Shown: one piece after another, positions 17,156 to 25,623 of the stretch | Numbering within the stretch: the first letter of the stretch is position 1 | Layout of the letters: each line of letters opens with the position of its first letter | The notes under the pieces: model-generated | What the model saw: only the letters and a program-made list of their open reading frames with translations | The model's database searches: none | Told to the model about the DNA's origin: nothing | Assembly: GCA_000775715.1 (NCBI GenBank) | Contig: JRWQ01000001.1 | Location: forward strand, 434,001 to 498,000 | Reading direction: 5' to 3' | Source: Vibrio tubiashii | GTDB taxonomy: Bacteria; Pseudomonadota; Gammaproteobacteria; Enterobacterales; Vibrionaceae | Length of the DNA: 64,000 nucleotides | Position numbers and translations under genes: made by a program

Positions 17156-18460
17156 ATGAATACCAAGAAACCAATGTCGCTGACCGGCCGCGTAATACTA
17201 GGCATGGTCGCAGGTATCTTGACAGGATTTGCGATTCGCAGTCTTTTTGCTGACAACGGATTTGTCGATGCATATATTGTAAATGGATTATTTGAAGTAG
17301 GCGGCCAGATCTTTGTCGCTAGTTTGAAAATGCTTGTTGTCCCACTTGTTTTTGTCTCACTCGTTTGCGGAACAAGCTCACTCAAAGACTTATCAACCCT
17401 TGGCAGAATGGGTGGTAAGACCCTAGCATTTTACGTGGCGACCACTGCTATTGCTATCACACTTGCCCTAACCATGGGTAACCTGTTCCAACCAGGAGCC
17501 GGGGCAGACCTTACCGCAGCAAGCTCATTTAAATCAGCACAAGCGCCATCTCTAGGTCAGGTGATCATCGATATGTTCCCGACCAACCCGATCAGCGCAA
17601 TGGCAGAAGGTAAAACTCTGCAAGTTATCGTATTTGCAGTGCTATTTGGTATTGCAATCAGTGCTGCTGGCAAGCCGGGTGAACGCATTGCTTCATTCTT
17701 TGCCGATCTAAACGAAGTGATCATGAAGTTGGTTGCGATCTTGATGAACCTAGCCCCGTACGGCGTGTTCTTCCTGATGGCAAAGCTATTCACTGGATTA
17801 GGTTTAAGCGCGATCATAAACCTAGCAGAATACTTCGTCGTACTTGCGGGCACATTGCTGCTACACGGTTTGGTGACATACAGCGTCATGCTTAAAGGCT
17901 TCACAGGTCTAAGCCCAATCACCTTCCTAAAGAAAATGGAAGATGCTGTGATGTTCGCCTTCTCAACCGCATCATCTAACGCGACTATTCCTGTTACTAT
18001 GGAAACAGCGAAAAACCGCATGGGTGTCCATAACCGTGTTTCCTCATTCACCGTTCCTTTAGGTGCGACCGTCAACATGGATGGCACAGCGATCATGCAA
18101 GGTGTCGCAACCGCGTTTATCGCGCAGGCATTCAACATCGACCTAACCATGACTGACTACCTGATGGTGATCATGACAGCAACGCTAGCGTCAATCGGTA
18201 CTGCAGGCGTTCCAGGTGTTGGTCTTGTTATGCTAGCTATGGTGCTTAACCAAGTCGGTCTACCACTTGAAGGTATCGCTCTTATCATGGGTGTTGACCG
18301 TCTACTGGATATGATCCGTACCGCAGTAAACATTACAGGTGATAGCGCTGTTTCAATCATTGTTGCCAAATCTGAAGGCGCTCTAGACGAAGACCGCTTT
18401 AACGATCCAATGGCCGGCGTAAAAGAAGAAGAAGTTCATTTGCAACATTCTGAAGCTTAA
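17156..18460 (+). CDS. Dicarboxylate/amino acid:cation symporter (GltP-type)
   Basis: The 434-aa inner-membrane secondary transporter of the DAACS (SLC1) family takes up glutamate/aspartate or C4-dicarboxylates with Na+ or H+. Key sequences are the serine-rich HP1 loop (FSTASSNATIP), the NMDGTA motif in TM7 and the later GTAGVPG hairpin and DRLLDMIRTAVNITGD segment. These contain the substrate- and cation-binding residues. ATG 17156 was chosen over an upstream GTG because TAAGGAG lies 8 nt before it. A strong terminator follows. Substrate specificity is not decided by sequence reading. Confidence 0.88.
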   Translation: MNTKKPMSLTGRVILGMVAGILTGFAIRSLFADNGFVDAYIVNGLFEVGGQIFVASLKMLVVPLVFVSLVCGTSSLKDLSTLGRMGGKTLAFYVATTAIAITLALTMGNLFQPGAGADLTAASSFKSAQAPSLGQVIIDMFPTNPISAMAEGKTLQVIVFAVLFGIAISAAGKPGERIASFFADLNEVIMKLVAILMNLAPYGVFFLMAKLFTGLGLSAIINLAEYFVVLAGTLLLHGLVTYSVMLKGFTGLSPITFLKKMEDAVMFAFSTASSNATIPVTMETAKNRMGVHNRVSSFTVPLGATVNMDGTAIMQGVATAFIAQAFNIDLTMTDYLMVIMTATLASIGTAGVPGVGLVMLAMVLNQVGLPLEGIALIMGVDRLLDMIRTAVNITGDSAVSIIVAKSEGALDEDRFNDPMAGVKEEEVHLQHSEA

Positions 18461-18480
18461 CTCGCCTATCACTGCAAAAA

Positions 18481-18506
18481 CCGAGAAATTAATTTCTCGG
18501 TTTTTT
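18481..18506 (+). terminator. Rho-independent terminator
   Basis: A perfect 20-bp palindrome (CCGAGAAATT and complement) at 18481-18500 is followed by six T. A run of five A on the left allows weaker activity on the other strand. Confidence 0.88.
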
Positions 18507-18639
18507 CTTTCTACCTCAACCAGTTCTTACCCGTACTCTCCAACAGCCCCGATTCTATCCCCTGCAACCGCAGCAAAATCGCGGATTTGATACCATAATT
18601 GACAAATGAGTCAATAGTAAATTTGGGGAGTTACCTGCT

Positions 18640-19953
18640 ATGAAATTCACACGTTGGTTTGTTTCACTTGTCTGGATGATTGCATCCTTTGGTGCATCTG
18701 CATCACCTCCCTTCGACATACCACCTGGTCTTACTGTTGCTGCCAAAGCGCAAGCGAAACATAGTGACATGTTGTTTGCGACCTCTGGCGTCGTCGGCCA
18801 TGGCCTTAGCGTCGATGAGAATGGTCAGGGCTATATCGTGGTGTTCGTTGACAATATCAATATAAAAGGTACGCCAAAATGGCTAGATGGTGTCGCCGTT
18901 GAAACTGTCTATACCGGACGATTTTACTCACTTGCACCGCCGACTTGTGGCGGCCCCCCTTCTCAACGACCACCAGAATGCTTCGCTGAACCCGATCCGG
19001 TCGATCCAACAACACGGTTTGAAAGACCAATACCAATCGGTGTTTCAACGGGGCATCCATCTATCACCGCAGGAACAATTGGCGCAAGGGTCACAGATGG
19101 AACCAATGTATACGCGCTGAGTAATAACCATGTATTTGCCAACTCAAACTATGCCAATTTAAACGATCCAATTATCCAACCCGGCAGTATCGATGGCGGT
19201 GATGTGAGTAATGATACCTACGCTAGCCTAGCTGCATTTGTACCGATCAAATTCGGAGAAGGGGATGAAAATCTCAACCTAATGGATGCGGCCATCGCGT
19301 TAACCACGACGGGTGAGTTAATGAACTCAACCCCCGAAGATGGATACGGTGTACCAAGCTCAGTGACTACCGCCGCATTTGTCGGTCAATCGGTCAAAAA
19401 ATACGGCCGAACTACTGGGCAAACTCAAGGCGAGGTTATCGCGGTCAATAGCTCCGTTGGCGTCTGCTACGATTCTCTGTGCAACTCTGTCGCTCGCTTT
19501 ATTCAACAAATCACCATATCTGATGGCTCATTCAGTGCTGGTGGCGATTCTGGATCACTCATTGTGTCAGCGGAGACTAGTCAGCCTGTAGCGCTACTCT
19601 TTGCGGGCTCGCAAACCACCACTATTGGCTCTCCGATAGGCCTAGTACTCAATGAATTTGGTGTCAGTATAGATTCTTCACAAGCCCCGCCACCTACTAC
19701 CGAATTCTCTCTTAGTGCAGATGGCTATAAAGTGAAAGGCTTACACAAAGTTCGGTTAGAGTGGACTGGCTCACAGGCTGAGAACATAACCATCTATCGC
19801 AATGGACAAGCTATTTCGACAGAGCCGAATGTGGATGTCTTCCTTGATGAGATCAACAACAAAGGTGGCGCTGTTTATACGCATCAAATTTGTGAAGTGA
19901 TTGTTGCCGAGGAGAGTGAAGTCTGTTCAAACACCACAGTCACTAACTTCTAG
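18640..19953 (+). CDS. Secreted trypsin-like serine protease with C-terminal Fn3-like region
   Basis: The 437-aa exported protein has a signal peptide ending near GASA (residue ~21). The catalytic triad of a trypsin fold can be read as H164 in SNNHVFA, D216 in NLMDAAIA and S304 in GGDSGSL. The spacing and the MDAAIA form recall the less-studied Nal1-like trypsin-like proteases rather than classical digestive trypsins. Residues ~350-437 look like a fibronectin type III-like domain (VRLEWTGSQAENITIYRNGQ). There are cysteine pairs in the N-terminal insert (PTCGGPP, PECFAEP). It is monocistronic. Extracellular or periplasmic location and substrate are inferred only. Confidence 0.7.
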   Translation: MKFTRWFVSLVWMIASFGASASPPFDIPPGLTVAAKAQAKHSDMLFATSGVVGHGLSVDENGQGYIVVFVDNINIKGTPKWLDGVAVETVYTGRFYSLAPPTCGGPPSQRPPECFAEPDPVDPTTRFERPIPIGVSTGHPSITAGTIGARVTDGTNVYALSNNHVFANSNYANLNDPIIQPGSIDGGDVSNDTYASLAAFVPIKFGEGDENLNLMDAAIALTTTGELMNSTPEDGYGVPSSVTTAAFVGQSVKKYGRTTGQTQGEVIAVNSSVGVCYDSLCNSVARFIQQITISDGSFSAGGDSGSLIVSAETSQPVALLFAGSQTTTIGSPIGLVLNEFGVSIDSSQAPPPTTEFSLSADGYKVKGLHKVRLEWTGSQAENITIYRNGQAISTEPNVDVFLDEINNKGGAVYTHQICEVIVAEESEVCSNTTVTNF

Positions 19954-19968
19954 TTAGCTATGATTAAA

Positions 19969-19999
19969 AAGGGCCTCTGTCTTTGAGACAAAGGCCCTT
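19969..19999. terminator. Bidirectional terminator
   Basis: An 8-bp stem (AAGGGCCT/AGGCCCTT), a C/A mismatch and a further 5-bp stem (TGTCT/AGACA) enclose a 3-nt loop. The minus-strand reading is followed by five T. It separates the protease gene from the convergent alkyl sulfatase gene. Confidence 0.8.
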
Positions 20000-20017
20000 A
20001 AATTTGGCTAGATTTGT

Positions 20018-22033
20018 TTAATTCGGCATCGGCAGTATTTCAAACATGCCATCAAAATCATCTAGGCTGCTTACTAACTGCTTCACTAGCGCAGTCTCAC
20101 CTTTCAATGTCGCCTTACCAGATTTAGTTAGCTGCTCTAAGGTTACTTTGCCAAGTACCATATCCGTCATGTCAGTTTTGTTTATCTCAACCGTCACATC
20201 AGATGTTGGCATCTCATCGACTTGAATATTAGCCATATTTGAGTTGGATACTTCTCCAAAGTAGAACTCATTCAAATCTGGGTGATGAACAGCAAAGCTA
20301 AAGTCCAATTGCGCATTTTCTGCTTTCTCGGCGTTTAGTCTTACCGCTAAGAAATCTAAGAACATACCTGTTGGTGTGTTAGCAATGACATCAGGAGACG
20401 CGAGTTTAATTGAAGGCTGAATCTCACCTGTTCTTAGCTCTACAGCACCTTGCAAGTAAGAGTTGCGCCACGCCATTGTCTCTGACTGGTAACCTTGTTG
20501 TTCGAAGCTATCTGCCAGTGCAAATCGGTAGTCAATATTACTTGGATCACACTGAACTAAGTCGTTAAACAGTTGCGAAGCTTGTTGGTAGTTACCTTGT
20601 TCAAAGTGCTTTTGCCCTGCAGCAAACAGTGCTTGTGCCCCAGCCGCCTCAACATAAACACAAGACTTATCTTGAGTTTGTAGTGGGTTGGTATTCACCG
20701 GGTTCATATCGTGGTAACCAAGATACAGGTTCACCACCGCACGAGCATTATGACTGTAAGAGCCGTGATAACCATTGGTGTGCCAGGTATCCAACTGAGA
20801 TTGAGGAACAATCTTCTCAATTTCACGGCCTACGTCATTAATCGTTACACCGTGGTTCGCTAGGCGCATCGCTTGGTTATGAATAAAACCATAGTTATCA
20901 CGTTGTAACGTCATGTAGTCAGAAATTTCATTGATGTCTGTATTTGGATCATTCCACACGGGTGCTGAGTGAGCGGCATGGATGTTATCAACCAACCCAC
21001 TGTCTACGTAACGCAATTTAAGTTCCGTTAGATACTTAGTCCAAACTAGAGCATCGCGAACTTTGGCTCCACGGAACGTATAGATATTGTGCATACCATC
21101 GTAAGTCAGCTCTGCGGTGTTTAACGAACGATATTCAGGGACGTAAAGCACGATCTCAGCAGGGGCTTCTGCTCCCGGCATGTTAATCGCGTGGAAATCT
21201 AGTCCATCAATGGTGATGACTTTTTCGCGCGCTTGAATCTCTTTGGTAGGCGCAACCAAAGTGACTTCACCACGTGACGTGCCCAAACCTAGCGCATTAT
21301 CCACAATGCCTTGGGTGTTATTGTCTAATGTTGTACCGTATTGGTAATTAGCGCGACGACTCATCGCCGTTCCAGCAATCACGTTTTCGTCAGCGAGCTC
21401 TTTGATGAAGTCTTTCGGCGCATAGATTGGCGCGCCTTCAATAAAATCACCCGATTCAGCGATACCACGTGAGCCTCCAAAATGGTCAGCATGCATGTGC
21501 GAGTAAATCATACCCGTGATTTTATGTTCACCGTTGATGGTAGGAAGATGCAATTTTGCGAACTCCCATGACGCCGCAGCCGCTTCACGAGATAGAAGTG
21601 GATCATGAATCACATAACCATTGTCAGTGCGGTAAATGGTCATGTTCGAAAGATCTGCGCCGCGGATTTGATACACACCATCCGTCACTTTGTATAAGCC
21701 GCCTGCAGCGTAGTTCAACATGCCTTGACGCCAAATCGAGGGGTTTACAGAAGCAGGTAACTGGTCAACGCTCATATCTGCCATGTACTCAAAGCGGTTC
21801 TTTAACTCCCCTGCCTCATGAGTGCCAAATTTAGCAATTAGGCCATGCTGCGTGCGCTCAAATGCACTCACATCTTGCCAAGGCAACTGTTTTGCTAACG
21901 CTTCATTTGCTTGCTTGGTGTGCTCAGTTGCGGGCTTTCCTTGGTAGGTATCTAAGCTAGCGTAATCCGCCGCTGCTGAGAATGAAACGATAAGTGCTAG
22001 TGAAATCGCTGAAGGAGCAAAACGGGTTGTCAT
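20018..22033 (-). CDS. Alkyl/aryl-sulfatase, metallo-beta-lactamase fold (SdsA1/YjcS-like)
   Basis: The 671-aa exported enzyme hydrolyses sulfate esters such as alkyl sulfates, using two zinc ions. The metal motif is SHMHADHFGG (H179, H181, D183, H184). A further zinc/substrate motif contains NMPGAEAPAE around residue 288. The C-terminal part has a helical dimerisation region followed by an SCP2-like domain (SVDDFxG-like end), the usual layout of SdsA1-type sulfatases. The signal peptide ends near FSAAA (residue ~21), so it is periplasmic or secreted. A LysR gene is divergent, as is common for sulfatase genes. Length is normal for the family (~660 aa). Confidence 0.88.
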   Translation of the reverse strand: MTTRFAPSAISLALIVSFSAAADYASLDTYQGKPATEHTKQANEALAKQLPWQDVSAFERTQHGLIAKFGTHEAGELKNRFEYMADMSVDQLPASVNPSIWRQGMLNYAAGGLYKVTDGVYQIRGADLSNMTIYRTDNGYVIHDPLLSREAAAASWEFAKLHLPTINGEHKITGMIYSHMHADHFGGSRGIAESGDFIEGAPIYAPKDFIKELADENVIAGTAMSRRANYQYGTTLDNNTQGIVDNALGLGTSRGEVTLVAPTKEIQAREKVITIDGLDFHAINMPGAEAPAEIVLYVPEYRSLNTAELTYDGMHNIYTFRGAKVRDALVWTKYLTELKLRYVDSGLVDNIHAAHSAPVWNDPNTDINEISDYMTLQRDNYGFIHNQAMRLANHGVTINDVGREIEKIVPQSQLDTWHTNGYHGSYSHNARAVVNLYLGYHDMNPVNTNPLQTQDKSCVYVEAAGAQALFAAGQKHFEQGNYQQASQLFNDLVQCDPSNIDYRFALADSFEQQGYQSETMAWRNSYLQGAVELRTGEIQPSIKLASPDVIANTPTGMFLDFLAVRLNAEKAENAQLDFSFAVHHPDLNEFYFGEVSNSNMANIQVDEMPTSDVTVEINKTDMTDMVLGKVTLEQLTKSGKATLKGETALVKQLVSSLDDFDGMFEILPMPN

Positions 22034-22087
22034 AGTGAGCCTCGTTGAATCTTGTATTGGGAACAGGGGCTACTTTATTTGGTTGAC

Positions 22088-22139
22088 ACATAACAATATA
22101 TACATGTAACTTTATTTTAAATATCACCATTTGTTATGT
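22088..22139. promoter_or_regulatory. Inverted repeat in the divergent sulfatase/LysR promoter
   Basis: A perfect 9-bp inverted repeat, ACATAACAA (22088-22096) and TTGTTATGT (22131-22139), is separated by 34 nt. It sits in the AT-rich interval between the sulfatase and LysR start codons. This is a candidate LysR binding region; the function is inferred. Confidence 0.4.
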
Positions 22140-22149
22140 TTGGAGAAAG

Positions 22150-23055
22150 ATGTTGCTCGACAATAATATTGACCTCAACCTATTGAAGGTATTTCTCTCT
22201 GTATATCAGCATCGTTCAATCACAGTTGCCGCTGAGGTGTTGGGATTAACTCAACCTGGAGTGAGCGGTGTACTTAAGCGCTTGCAGCAGCAGCTTGGTA
22301 TTCAGCTGTTTATTCGCTCCGGACGCGGGATTGCACCTACCCATCAAGCTCACGAATTTGCACGTCAAATAGAGCCTGCTCTGACGCAAATTACCAACGC
22401 ACTGGAGGGACTAGAGACCTTTAGCACGCAAAATTCACGTCGGTTTGTCGTCTATACTTCCGAACCTATGATGTTGATGCTATTACCGAAAATTGAAGCG
22501 GACCAAACTCTCGGCAACGTGCAGATAGAACTACACCCGACGCTATCGAATGAAGAAAAACTGATTAACAACCTCAGCCAGCAAAAAGCCGATCTGGCGA
22601 TTGATTTTGCTAACTATTCAGCACCGTCGTTTTTCTCTGAGTATTTTTATACCGACGAGTTGTGTGTCATTGCCAGAAAAGGTCACCCAAGAATAGACAA
22701 AGCCCTTAGCCTAGAGCAGTTCTATGCCGAAAAGCATGTCACACTCAAACTGCGCCGTGAAGATGCCTACCTAGCGGATTACTTTACCGAGGAAACGATA
22801 ACAGAAAGAAAAGTCGCGGCTGAGTGTGATTCACTGGTCTCGCAAATGACCATGATATCCACCAGCGACTGCTTAGCCGCGATGGTAAAAAGCATAGCCA
22901 ATCAGTTTGCTGATAAATTGGATTTACAGATCCTTGATGCCCCCTTTACCAATCTACCGATAAAATATCGTATGATGTGTCACAACCGAATGAAAAATAG
23001 CTCGGCGAACCTTTGGCTAAGGACCAAGCTGAAGTCCTACTTTGAGTCAGAGTAG
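22150..23055 (+). CDS. LysR family regulator, likely controls the alkyl sulfatase
   Basis: The 301-aa protein has a winged helix in residues ~8-65 (ITVAAEVLGLTQPGVSGVLKRL) and a LysR effector domain. A GGAGAAAG sequence lies directly before the ATG. It is divergent from the sulfatase gene across a 116-bp interval with a 9-bp inverted repeat. Regulation of the sulfatase is inferred from this arrangement, which is the standard one for LysR proteins. Confidence 0.85.
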   Translation: MLLDNNIDLNLLKVFLSVYQHRSITVAAEVLGLTQPGVSGVLKRLQQQLGIQLFIRSGRGIAPTHQAHEFARQIEPALTQITNALEGLETFSTQNSRRFVVYTSEPMMLMLLPKIEADQTLGNVQIELHPTLSNEEKLINNLSQQKADLAIDFANYSAPSFFSEYFYTDELCVIARKGHPRIDKALSLEQFYAEKHVTLKLRREDAYLADYFTEETITERKVAAECDSLVSQMTMISTSDCLAAMVKSIANQFADKLDLQILDAPFTNLPIKYRMMCHNRMKNSSANLWLRTKLKSYFESE

Positions 23056-23288
23056 ATAAACAGCCCCTATGCACCTATCGGCGAAGATGGGACATTGAAA
23101 CAACGCAGACTCACAAGGCAATTACAAGTCATCACAGCACTTAACAACACAGCAACCCAAGAAGCTTACTTTAACATTTCCCAACAATTCAAGCAGATCA
23201 AACCTACTTCACATTCACAAATTCATTTCATCATTAAAATGTAATCACAAAATCTACTATAACAATCCGCTTTCAAAGGAGTGAAAGA

Positions 23289-24725
23289 ATGAAATTGCAG
23301 TGGTCCATTTTTGTTACCCTCTTTTTTCTGCCCATTTCAGCATTCGCCACACCTTCCTCTGACCAAATCCTACCCCTGACCCAATCAACGGTTGGTTACG
23401 CCGCTCTGACTATTTTCGGTGTCGCCTACATTCTAGTCATGCTCGAAGAGTACTTACAGCTACGTAAATCAAAACCTGTACTGCTCGCCGCTGGTGTCAT
23501 TTGGGCCATGATTGGCTTGGTTTACTCGCAACACGGACAAGTTGAAGCCGCCAAAGCCGCTCTTGAGCACAACTTGCTTGAGTACGCTGAACTCTTGCTA
23601 TTTTTACTTGTAGCAATGACCTACATTAGCGCGATGGAAGAGCGAAGATTATTCGATGCTTTGCAAGCTTGGATGGTTGGCAAAGGATTTAACTTTAAAA
23701 CCCTATTCTGGCTAACGGGTATTTTGGCGTTCTTTATCTCTCCGATTGCAGATAACTTAACCACCGCGTTATTGATGTGTGCTGTGGTGATGAAGGTGGC
23801 GGGGAACAACACTAAGTTCATCAACCTTGCCTGTATCAATATTGTCGTCGCTGCCAACGCTGGCGGCGCGTTTAGTCCATTTGGCGATATCACCACACTG
23901 ATGGTTTGGCAAGCTGGGCATGTCTCATTTGCTGAGTTTATGCCGCTGTTTGTACCTTCGGTAGTCAATTACCTCGTCCCCGCAATCATCATGTCATTGT
24001 TCGTTCCAAATGCTAGCCCAAACGTTGTTCATCAGCACGTTGAGTTAAAGCGCGGAGCAAGACGCATTGTGGGATTGTTTATCCTTACCATTGCAACTGC
24101 GGTTGCTTTCCATGCCGTGCTGCATTTCCCGCCAGTAATTGGCATGATGATGGGCCTAGCTTACCTACAGTTTTTTGGTTTCTTCTTACGTAAGACTCTC
24201 AAAACGTCTCTGCATAAAAAGTCTCTGATCGCGATAGAAAACAGAGACGATCTGGCGTTAAAACGCCTCGGTTCTGTAGTTCCGTTCGATGTGTTTAGAC
24301 GAGTATCTCATGCCGAGTGGGACACACTGCTTTTCTTCTATGGCGTCGTAATGTGTGTCGGCGGCTTAAGTCTGCTTGGTTATCTAGGGTTGATTTCAGA
24401 GGTGATGTATACCCAATGGAATCCGGTTTGGGCTAACGTCATGGTTGGTATCCTATCGGCGATCGTCGATAACATTCCGGTGATGTTTGCTGTACTAACC
24501 ATGGAGCCTACGATGAGTATGGGTAACTGGTTATTGGTCACCTTAACAGCAGGTGTGGGCGGCAGTCTACTTTCGATAGGTTCTGCAGCAGGCGTTGCTT
24601 TAATGGGGGCTGCGCACGGCAAGTACACCTTCTTTGGCCACCTCAAATGGATGCCGGTCATTGCTGTCGGATATGCCGCGAGTATTGCCGTACATATAAT
24701 GATAAATAGCTCGCTGTTTACTTAG
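23289..24725 (+). CDS. nhaD: Na+/H+ antiporter NhaD
   Basis: The 478-aa inner-membrane protein belongs to the NhaD group of the ion transporter superfamily, which exports Na+ (or Li+) in exchange for H+ in marine vibrios and halophiles. It has an N-terminal hydrophobic leader (FLPISAFAT) and about 12 TM segments. The conserved features SPIADNLTTAL (residues ~154-164) and NAGGAFSPFGDITTLMVW are typical of this family. AAAGGAG precedes the ATG. The 233 bp upstream is AT-rich with no gene. Confidence 0.9.
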   Translation: MKLQWSIFVTLFFLPISAFATPSSDQILPLTQSTVGYAALTIFGVAYILVMLEEYLQLRKSKPVLLAAGVIWAMIGLVYSQHGQVEAAKAALEHNLLEYAELLLFLLVAMTYISAMEERRLFDALQAWMVGKGFNFKTLFWLTGILAFFISPIADNLTTALLMCAVVMKVAGNNTKFINLACINIVVAANAGGAFSPFGDITTLMVWQAGHVSFAEFMPLFVPSVVNYLVPAIIMSLFVPNASPNVVHQHVELKRGARRIVGLFILTIATAVAFHAVLHFPPVIGMMMGLAYLQFFGFFLRKTLKTSLHKKSLIAIENRDDLALKRLGSVVPFDVFRRVSHAEWDTLLFFYGVVMCVGGLSLLGYLGLISEVMYTQWNPVWANVMVGILSAIVDNIPVMFAVLTMEPTMSMGNWLLVTLTAGVGGSLLSIGSAAGVALMGAAHGKYTFFGHLKWMPVIAVGYAASIAVHIMINSSLFT

Positions 24726-24740
24726 GGCGTGTTCACCTAA

Positions 24741-25142
24741 CTATTCGGCGGGATCTGTCTGCGAAGGATCAAAATCTCTTTTCTGCCACGTAGAGGCGAG
24801 TTGATACTTCGCGCAGATGCTGCAAGTCAACAGCTCTTGCTCACCATGGATGCGCATCACAATGTCTTCACGTTTCTCTTTGGAACTATTGCGCATCTGG
24901 ATCGTCAAGTAGTTGTCCTCAACAGTAAATGGTTTAGTTAATCCTTCTACTTGTTCACGATTGAACGTCACTTGACCATCTTTAAACTCAAGCAGATCAT
25001 CATTGTATTGGTTCTCATAGACACCGTTAAACTGGAAGGTCTCTTGATTAAGCAGTCGTTGCGCTTTTTCTTCGGAACAACCAAGCAGAACAATGACGAC
25101 ACTGACGAGTAATATCGTTCCTACCGCTTGCCGCTTAACCAT
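24741..25142 (-). CDS. Small lipoprotein of unknown function
   Basis: The 133-aa protein has a lipobox (VLLGC, Cys 22), so it should be a lipid-anchored envelope protein. The mature part (NGVYENQYNDDLLEFKDGQVTF) looks like a small beta-rich domain. A CSIC pair lies near the C-terminus. I do not recognise a family. It begins 4 nt after ogt and is probably the last gene of the DNA-repair operon, although its role there is unclear. Confidence 0.7.
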   Translation of the reverse strand: MVKRQAVGTILLVSVVIVLLGCSEEKAQRLLNQETFQFNGVYENQYNDDLLEFKDGQVTFNREQVEGLTKPFTVEDNYLTIQMRNSSKEKREDIVMRIHGEQELLTCSICAKYQLASTWQKRDFDPSQTDPAE

Positions 25143-25146
25143 TCAA

Positions 25147-25623
25147 CTAATCCCTCTGTTCAAGCTCCAACAGCTTGGCTTTGGTTTCTACACCGCCCGC
25201 ATACCCTGTTAACTTGCCGCTTTTTCCGATCACTCTATGACACGGCACAATCACTGACACTGGGTTTTTGCCATTCGCTAATCCAACCGCTCTAACAGCT
25301 TTTGGATTGCCAATCGCGTTGGCCAAATCTTGATAGCTCCAGGTTTCGCCATATGGGATGGTCGTTAAAGCGTCCCATACCTTATTTTGAAACTCTGTCC
25401 CTACGACGGAAACAGGCAAATCAAACGTTTTACGCTGCCCCATAAAATATTCATCTAACTGTTTGATTGTTTGAGTAAGTATAGGATCATTTTCAACATA
25501 TTGACCGAGCATTTCTGGCTTGGTGGTGTGAATTTCAAACCACGCCCCAAGTAGCCCTTGCTCATCCGCTTGAAGGGTCATTTCACCAAAAGGTGACGAG
25601 TAATAGGTGTATCGTTTAGTCAT
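25147..25623 (-). CDS. ogt: Methylated-DNA--protein-cysteine methyltransferase (Ogt)
   Basis: The 158-aa protein transfers the methyl group from O6-methylguanine or O4-methylthymine to its own cysteine. The active-site motif VPCHRVIG is near residue 128 and the helix-turn-helix DNA-binding part (YQDLANAIGNPKAVRAVG) precedes it. The ORF extends upstream, but the ATG at 25623 overlaps the stop of the Ada-AlkA gene (ATGA) and starts MTKRYTYYSSPFG as expected for the family. It is the second gene of an alkylation-repair operon. Confidence 0.92.
   Translation of the reverse strand: MTKRYTYYSSPFGEMTLQADEQGLLGAWFEIHTTKPEMLGQYVENDPILTQTIKQLDEYFMGQRKTFDLPVSVVGTEFQNKVWDALTTIPYGETWSYQDLANAIGNPKAVRAVGLANGKNPVSVIVPCHRVIGKSGKLTGYAGGVETKAKLLELEQRD

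Noticed and set aside
17557..18150. 197-codon minus-strand ORF across the symporter gene
   Set aside because: It is the reverse-strand shadow of the conserved dicarboxylate/glutamate symporter; the translation has no recognisable domain.
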